Of a DNA stretch of 9,572 bases, positions 6,360 through 9,572 are shown in pieces. The notes under the pieces were generated by a model. It made no database searches. It was not told the DNA's origin and worked only from the letters and a program-made list of their open reading frames with translations. Origin of the DNA: an uncultured Lachnospiraceae bacterium (GTDB lineage Bacteria > Bacillota > Clostridia > Lachnospirales > Lachnospiraceae). The translations under genes and the position numbers were made by a program. Every line of letters starts with the position of its first letter. Position 1 is the stretch's first letter. Where the stretch lies: assembly GCA_902803745.1 (NCBI GenBank), contig CADCRB010000075.1:1-9572 (forward strand), written 5' to 3'.

Positions 6360-6443
6360 GATAGTTTTGTGTTTTTATGTCAAATTATCCGTCCTGTATC
6401 TTGACATTTACTAATGTATATCTTGACATTTAATATTTTGACA
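6354..6443. repeat. Five-copy TATCTTGACA repeat array upstream of HTH-glmM (putative operator)
   Basis: Within 90 bp there are five copies of a 10-mer. Written on the plus strand, 6354-6363 is the exact reverse complement of TATCTTGACA, and 6378-6387 is a reverse copy with two mismatches. The copies at 6397-6406 and 6419-6428 are exact forward copies, sharing TATCTTGACATTTA over 14 bp. The copy at 6434-6443 is forward with one mismatch. The two left copies point away from the three right copies. Start-to-start spacing is 24, 19, 22 and 15 bp. The array fills most of the space between the pglC stop and the glmM leader. Clustered short sites are what small excisionase-like HTH proteins often bind, so this is a candidate operator for the adjacent HTH-GlmM. 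Each copy contains TTGACA, so confusion with -35 boxes must be borne in mind. Confidence 0.7.
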
Positions 6444-6444
6444 A
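6415..6444 (-). promoter_or_regulatory. Weaker alternative promoter inside the repeat array
   Basis: On the minus strand TTGTCA (6444-6439), an 18-bp spacer and TATACA (6420-6415) form a weaker second candidate. If used, it would give a longer leader containing three of the repeats. The match is modest and the DNA is AT-rich. Confidence 0.25.
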
Positions 6445-6454
6445 ATAAAGACGG

Positions 6455-7081
6455 TCAATCCCCCTGCTCTTTATCAGCAGGTGTTCCTGTGAAAAACTCC
6501 ATTGTTGCATGTGTCTTGGACGATATGCCGTCCCTTTTGATCACACGGCCCACAGTCATAAAGACTATCTTTAGATCCAGTAAAAACGAGATGTTTCTCG
6601 TATAATAGACATCATATTCGAATTTCTTCTCCCAGGATATGGCATTTCGCCCGTTCACCTGCGCCCAGCCCGTAAGTCCCGGAAGCACGTCATGCCTATG
6701 AGCCTGCTCCTCATTGTAAAGCGGCAGATACTGCACGAGCAGAGGCCTGGGTCCCACAAAGGACATTTCTCCTTTTAATATGTTGAAAAATTCAGGAAGC
6801 TCGTCAAGAGAAGTAGAGCGGAGCTTTTTGCCGAACGGAGTAAGACGCACCTCATCCGGGAGCAGCTCTCCGTTTTCATCCCGCTCATCCGTCATAGTGC
6901 GGAATTTCATAAGTCCGAAGATCTCTCCATGATATCCCGGTCTCTTCTGCCTGAAAAGCACGGGAGAACCGAGCTTAACCCTCACCAGGATCGCTAGAAC
7001 GATCAGCACCGGCGAAAGAAGCGTTATCGCCGCGATCGAAAGCACTATGTCAAAAAACCTTTTAATATACTTCTGATACAA
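6455..7081 (-). CDS. pglC: Phosphoglycosyl transferase, PglC family
   Basis: This enzyme moves a phospho-sugar from a UDP-sugar (UDP-N,N'-diacetylbacillosamine in Campylobacter) to undecaprenyl phosphate, starting a lipid-linked glycan at the inner membrane face. The 208-residue length is that of the minimal monotopic enzymes. A re-entrant hydrophobic helix (about 12-36) contains Ser23-Pro24, KFRTM is at 59-63, and the catalytic Asp93-Glu94 sits in SLDELPE. GEMSFVGPRPLL, PGLTGWAQVNGRNAISW and ISFLLDLK match C. jejuni PglC closely from memory, far more than a generic sugar transferase. The start is TTG: it aligns with MYEK of PglC, an in-frame stop lies seven codons upstream and no better start exists. 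The ribosome binding site is poor (GGGG about 13 nt away). It follows the aminotransferase by 55 nt. The family is certain; the exact sugar is inferred from neighbours. Confidence 0.93.
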   Translation of the reverse strand: MYQKYIKRFFDIVLSIAAITLLSPVLIVLAILVRVKLGSPVLFRQKRPGYHGEIFGLMKFRTMTDERDENGELLPDEVRLTPFGKKLRSTSLDELPEFFNILKGEMSFVGPRPLLVQYLPLYNEEQAHRHDVLPGLTGWAQVNGRNAISWEKKFEYDVYYTRNISFLLDLKIVFMTVGRVIKRDGISSKTHATMEFFTGTPADKEQGD

Positions 7082-7136
7082 GATCGTATAACCGCCCCTT
7101 CAGATCACAAGCGTCCGCCGCCCTTAAAGACCGGCC

Positions 7137-8426
7137 TCAGTCAAAGCATCTCCTGATAACTTCTATTATCACATCCTGCTGATCAGGTGTCATTTTATTA
7201 TCGCTTGGAAGGCAGAGGCCTCTTGAGAAGATATCCGCTCCCACATCCTCAGTCTCCCCTTCATCAATATACGCGTTAGTCAATGCCCTGCCATATCCTT
7301 TTGCTGTCACGAAGGGCTTCATCCTGTATAGAGGCTGCATGTGCATAGGCTTCCATATCGGCCTTCCCTCCGCATTGATCGCAAAGATATTCTCCAGTAT
7401 TTCCTGAGGACAGGTTTTTCCGGGCTCAGGCGTATAGAGGTATTCCTTTTCCCCCCTGACCTGTCTGCACATAGCATCCTTATCCACAAGGAGGCAGGTA
7501 AGCCAGTAGTTCGGCTCCGCCTTTTCCTCAAAGGGATTTAAGCTTACCGGCAGATCCTTAAGCCCCTCCTTATATCTTTCATATATCGCCTTCTTTTGAG
7601 CGATATGTTCCGAAATGTGAAGCATATTGCCTCTTGCTATTCCGGCATCAATATTACTCATGCGGTAATTGTAGCCAAGCTCTTCATGCTGATACCAGGG
7701 AGCATCCTCCCTGCTCTGCGTAGACCACTTGCGGACCTTGTCTGTATCAGAGAGATCATTGCTGAGAAACATGCCACCGGTGGACCCGGTTATTATCTTA
7801 TTGCCGTTAAATGAGATCGCGATATAATCTCCGAAGGTACCGCACTTCCCGCTGACAATATCCCCGTTATATACCGCCCCAACGGCCTCCGCCGCATCCT
7901 CTATAAGTATCGCGTCATGTCTCCTGCAGATCTTAGCGATCTCGTCCATCCTGGAGGGCACGCCGTAGAGATGCGCAAGCACTACCAGCCTGGTGTCAGG
8001 ATAGAGTTCAAAGGCTTTTTCCAAAGCCACGGGATCCATATTCCAGGTATCCCTTTCAGTATCTATGAATACAGGCTCACCATCCTCATACATCACAGGA
8101 TTTGCAGACGCATCAAAGGTCATATCCGAGCAGAATACCTTCATCCCTCTCAATGTCTGTCCCGGCTTTGCCCCCGGATTCAGCCTTTCACCGGCAAGCT
8201 TCATGCACAGATGCAAAGCCGCGGTTCCGGATGAAAGCGCCGCTCCGTATCTGACCCCGATATAGTCAGCGACAAGCTTTTCAAGCTCATTTATATTTGC
8301 GCCCACGGTAGAAACCCAGTTGGTCTCTATAGCCTCCTTTACAAACTCCAGCTCCTCGCCATGCATCGTGGGACTTGCAAGCCATACTTTCTTTTCGAAA
8401 GGCTTAATGTCATTCATTTTTACCAT
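7137..8426 (-). CDS. pglE: PLP-dependent sugar aminotransferase, DegT/DnrJ/EryC1/StrS family (PglE-like)
   Basis: This enzyme should aminate the 4-keto sugar made by the neighbouring dehydratase, using PLP and probably glutamate, to give UDP-4-amino-4,6-dideoxy-GlcNAc. It is 429 residues from the start used here. Visible are SSGTAAL (PLP phosphate loop, about 65-71), EDAAEAVGA (176-184, the Asp holding the PLP ring nitrogen), SFNGNKIITGSTGGM with Schiff-base Lys210, and HEELGYNYRMSNIDAGI (247-263). RPIWKPMHMQPLY is the usual C-terminal signature. It is longer than C. jejuni PglE because of an insert near 325-352. The frame is open up to 8471, but the ATG at 8426 gives a sensible N-terminus and a 17-nt overlap with pglF; the ATG at 8417 (MNDIKPFEKK) is an alternative. 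The overlap suggests coupling. The family is certain; PglE is inferred from PglF and PglC beside it. Confidence 0.92.
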   Translation of the reverse strand: MVKMNDIKPFEKKVWLASPTMHGEELEFVKEAIETNWVSTVGANINELEKLVADYIGVRYGAALSSGTAALHLCMKLAGERLNPGAKPGQTLRGMKVFCSDMTFDASANPVMYEDGEPVFIDTERDTWNMDPVALEKAFELYPDTRLVVLAHLYGVPSRMDEIAKICRRHDAILIEDAAEAVGAVYNGDIVSGKCGTFGDYIAISFNGNKIITGSTGGMFLSNDLSDTDKVRKWSTQSREDAPWYQHEELGYNYRMSNIDAGIARGNMLHISEHIAQKKAIYERYKEGLKDLPVSLNPFEEKAEPNYWLTCLLVDKDAMCRQVRGEKEYLYTPEPGKTCPQEILENIFAINAEGRPIWKPMHMQPLYRMKPFVTAKGYGRALTNAYIDEGETEDVGADIFSRGLCLPSDNKMTPDQQDVIIEVIRRCFD

Positions 8427-9572
8427 CACTATACATCCCCGTTCCCGGCGTATACTCGTAAGTAGGCACAAGAGTCTGTATCCAGCCCCTTACATCCGCC
8501 CTTTCCTTCCTTGACTCTATATCAAGCTCCTTCAGGCTCTCAAAGAAAGCATCCGCATCCATCTCTATAGGCTTGCCTATATGTATGAGTTTGTTGGGGG
8601 TCTCCTGAAGACCTTCCTCATCCATAAGCATCTCCTCATAAAGCTTCTCTCCGGGTCTGAGTCCCGTAAATTTGATCTCTATATCCTCACCCGGCACGAA
8701 GCCTGACAGCCTTATCAGATTCTTTGCAAGATCCAGTATCTTTACAGGCTCTCCCATATCCAGCACGAAGATCTCTCCTCCCTTCGCATAGGCTCCGGCC
8801 TGAAGCACCAAAGACACAGCCTCCGGTATGGTCATAAAATATCTGATTATCCTGGGATCTGTCACTGTGACCGGACCACCCGCCTCTATCTGTTTATTAA
8901 ACAAAGGGATTACGGAGCCGGAGGAGCCAAGTACATTACCGAATCTTACGGCCACAAAGGAAGTCGATCCCTTCCGGTCATATGCCTGTACTATCATCTC
9001 GCAGATCCGCTTGGTAGCGCCCATTATATTCGTGGGATTGACAGCCTTGTCCGTGGAAATAAGGACAAATCTCTCAGCCTTGTGTCTTAAAGCAGCCTCG
9101 CAGACCTTCCAGGTACCCATGATATTATTCTTTACTGCCTCGTTCGGCGATATCTCCATAAGCGGCACATGCTTATGCGCTGCGGCATGATACACAATAT
9201 CGGGATGATATTTTTCAAAGACATCCTCCACTCTTGCGGTATTCCTTACCGAGCCTATGAGCACGAGCAGATGATCCGTGCAGAATTCAGGATATTTCAT
9301 CCTGAGCTCCTGCTGGATGTCATATGCATTATTCTCATATATGTCAAAGATTATGAGGAGTCTGGGCTGATGCGTGACTATCTGACGGCAGAGCTCAGAT
9401 CCTATGGTTCCGCCTCCTCCTGTGACCAGCACGGTCTTGCCTTTCACATAGCCCATTATCGAATCAATGTCGATCTCCACAGGATCCCGTCCAAGCAGAT
9501 CTATGAGATCAACCTTGCGAAGCTGCGATACCGATACTTCACCGTTCACAAGCTGATATATACCCGGCAGCA
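8410..9572 (-). CDS. pglF: UDP-GlcNAc 4,6-dehydratase, PglF/CapD type (5' end beyond window)
   Basis: PglF-type enzymes remove water from UDP-GlcNAc to form the 4-keto-6-deoxy sugar. The frame is open to the right edge. LPGIYQLVNG before the GTG at 9549 matches the linker region of long family members, so that GTG is not the start and the N-terminal membrane part (about 200-250 residues) lies outside. In the 386 visible residues, the NAD-binding TGGGGTIG is at 50-57, followed by HAAAHKHVPLME. STDKAVNPTNIMGATKR is at 172-188, with Thr173, Asp174, Lys175, Met183 and Lys187. Met replaces the usual SDR Tyr, as in C. jejuni PglF (T395, D396, K397, M405 from memory). RFGNVLGSSGSVIP and TGLRPGEKLYEE are also typical. 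The gene overlaps pglE and is first of the visible Pgl genes. A retaining dehydratase is likely, but a CapD-type epimerase/dehydratase cannot be excluded. Confidence 0.93.
   Translation of the reverse strand, partial: LPGIYQLVNGEVSVSQLRKVDLIDLLGRDPVEIDIDSIMGYVKGKTVLVTGGGGTIGSELCRQIVTHQPRLLIIFDIYENNAYDIQQELRMKYPEFCTDHLLVLIGSVRNTARVEDVFEKYHPDIVYHAAAHKHVPLMEISPNEAVKNNIMGTWKVCEAALRHKAERFVLISTDKAVNPTNIMGATKRICEMIVQAYDRKGSTSFVAVRFGNVLGSSGSVIPLFNKQIEAGGPVTVTDPRIIRYFMTIPEAVSLVLQAGAYAKGGEIFVLDMGEPVKILDLAKNLIRLSGFVPGEDIEIKFTGLRPGEKLYEEMLMDEEGLQETPNKLIHIGKPIEMDADAFFESLKELDIESRKERADVRGWIQTLVPTYEYTPGTGMYSDGKNE

Noticed and set aside
6388..6457. Possible terminator after pglC from CCGTC and GACGG
   Set aside because: The arms are 5 bp and more than 50 nt apart with no T-run. 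No real terminator is visible between pglC and glmM.
8427..8471. Longer N-terminus of the aminotransferase from 8471
   Set aside because: The extra 15 residues are only the overlap with conserved pglF codons and do not resemble the aminotransferase family.
9547..9549. GTG at 9549 as the start of the dehydratase gene
   Set aside because: The frame stays open to the window edge and the upstream residues match the linker of long PglF-type proteins, so the gene is cut by the window.

Overview
The window looks like chromosomal DNA of a Gram-positive Clostridia member, most likely a Lachnospiraceae-type Firmicute. The reasons are AGGAG-type ribosome binding sites, a sigma-A promoter with 17-bp spacing, an LCP (LytR-CpsA-Psr) wall-polymer ligase, a small excisionase-like helix-turn-helix (HTH) of a type common in that group, and moderate G+C. 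This placement is inference. All nine recognised genes lie on the minus strand, so transcription runs from right to left. Nothing suggests an insertion sequence, phage, CRISPR array, tRNA or rRNA, and no gap between genes exceeds 300 bases.

Region A (right end, 9572 to 6455) is a Pgl-type amino-sugar module: a partial UDP-GlcNAc 4,6-dehydratase (pglF-like), a DegT/DnrJ aminotransferase (pglE-like), and a small phosphoglycosyl transferase very close to Campylobacter PglC. Together they point to UDP-bacillosamine-type sugar synthesis and its loading onto undecaprenyl phosphate. The acetyltransferase pglD is not in the window.

Region B (6454 to 3274) is a glucosamine-phosphate operon. It starts with an intergenic array of five copies of a TATCTTGACA-like 10-mer. 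Next is a phosphoglucosamine mutase (GlmM) with an excisionase-like HTH domain fused in frame at its N-terminus. A perfect internal Shine-Dalgarno and ATG sit exactly at the normal GlmM start, so one gene may give two proteins. A stand-alone left-handed beta-helix protein resembling the acetyltransferase half of GlmU, and then nagB (GlcN-6-P deaminase), follow.

Region C (3241 to 1) begins at a clear promoter and encodes an LCP protein with an unusual cytoplasmic tail (acidic with Tyr-Tyr pairs, then strongly basic), a family 2 glycosyltransferase and the start of glmS. The reading frames overlap at both junctions.

The genes form one chain of supply and use. GlmS makes GlcN-6-P and NagB removes it. 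GlmM makes GlcN-1-P, and the GlmU-like protein probably acetylates it toward UDP-GlcNAc. PglF, PglE and PglC divert UDP-GlcNAc into a lipid-linked amino sugar. The glycosyltransferase extends glycans, and the LCP protein attaches finished polymer to the wall. The most unusual part is the HTH-GlmM fusion behind its own repeat array. It could be a metabolic enzyme that also regulates its own operon.
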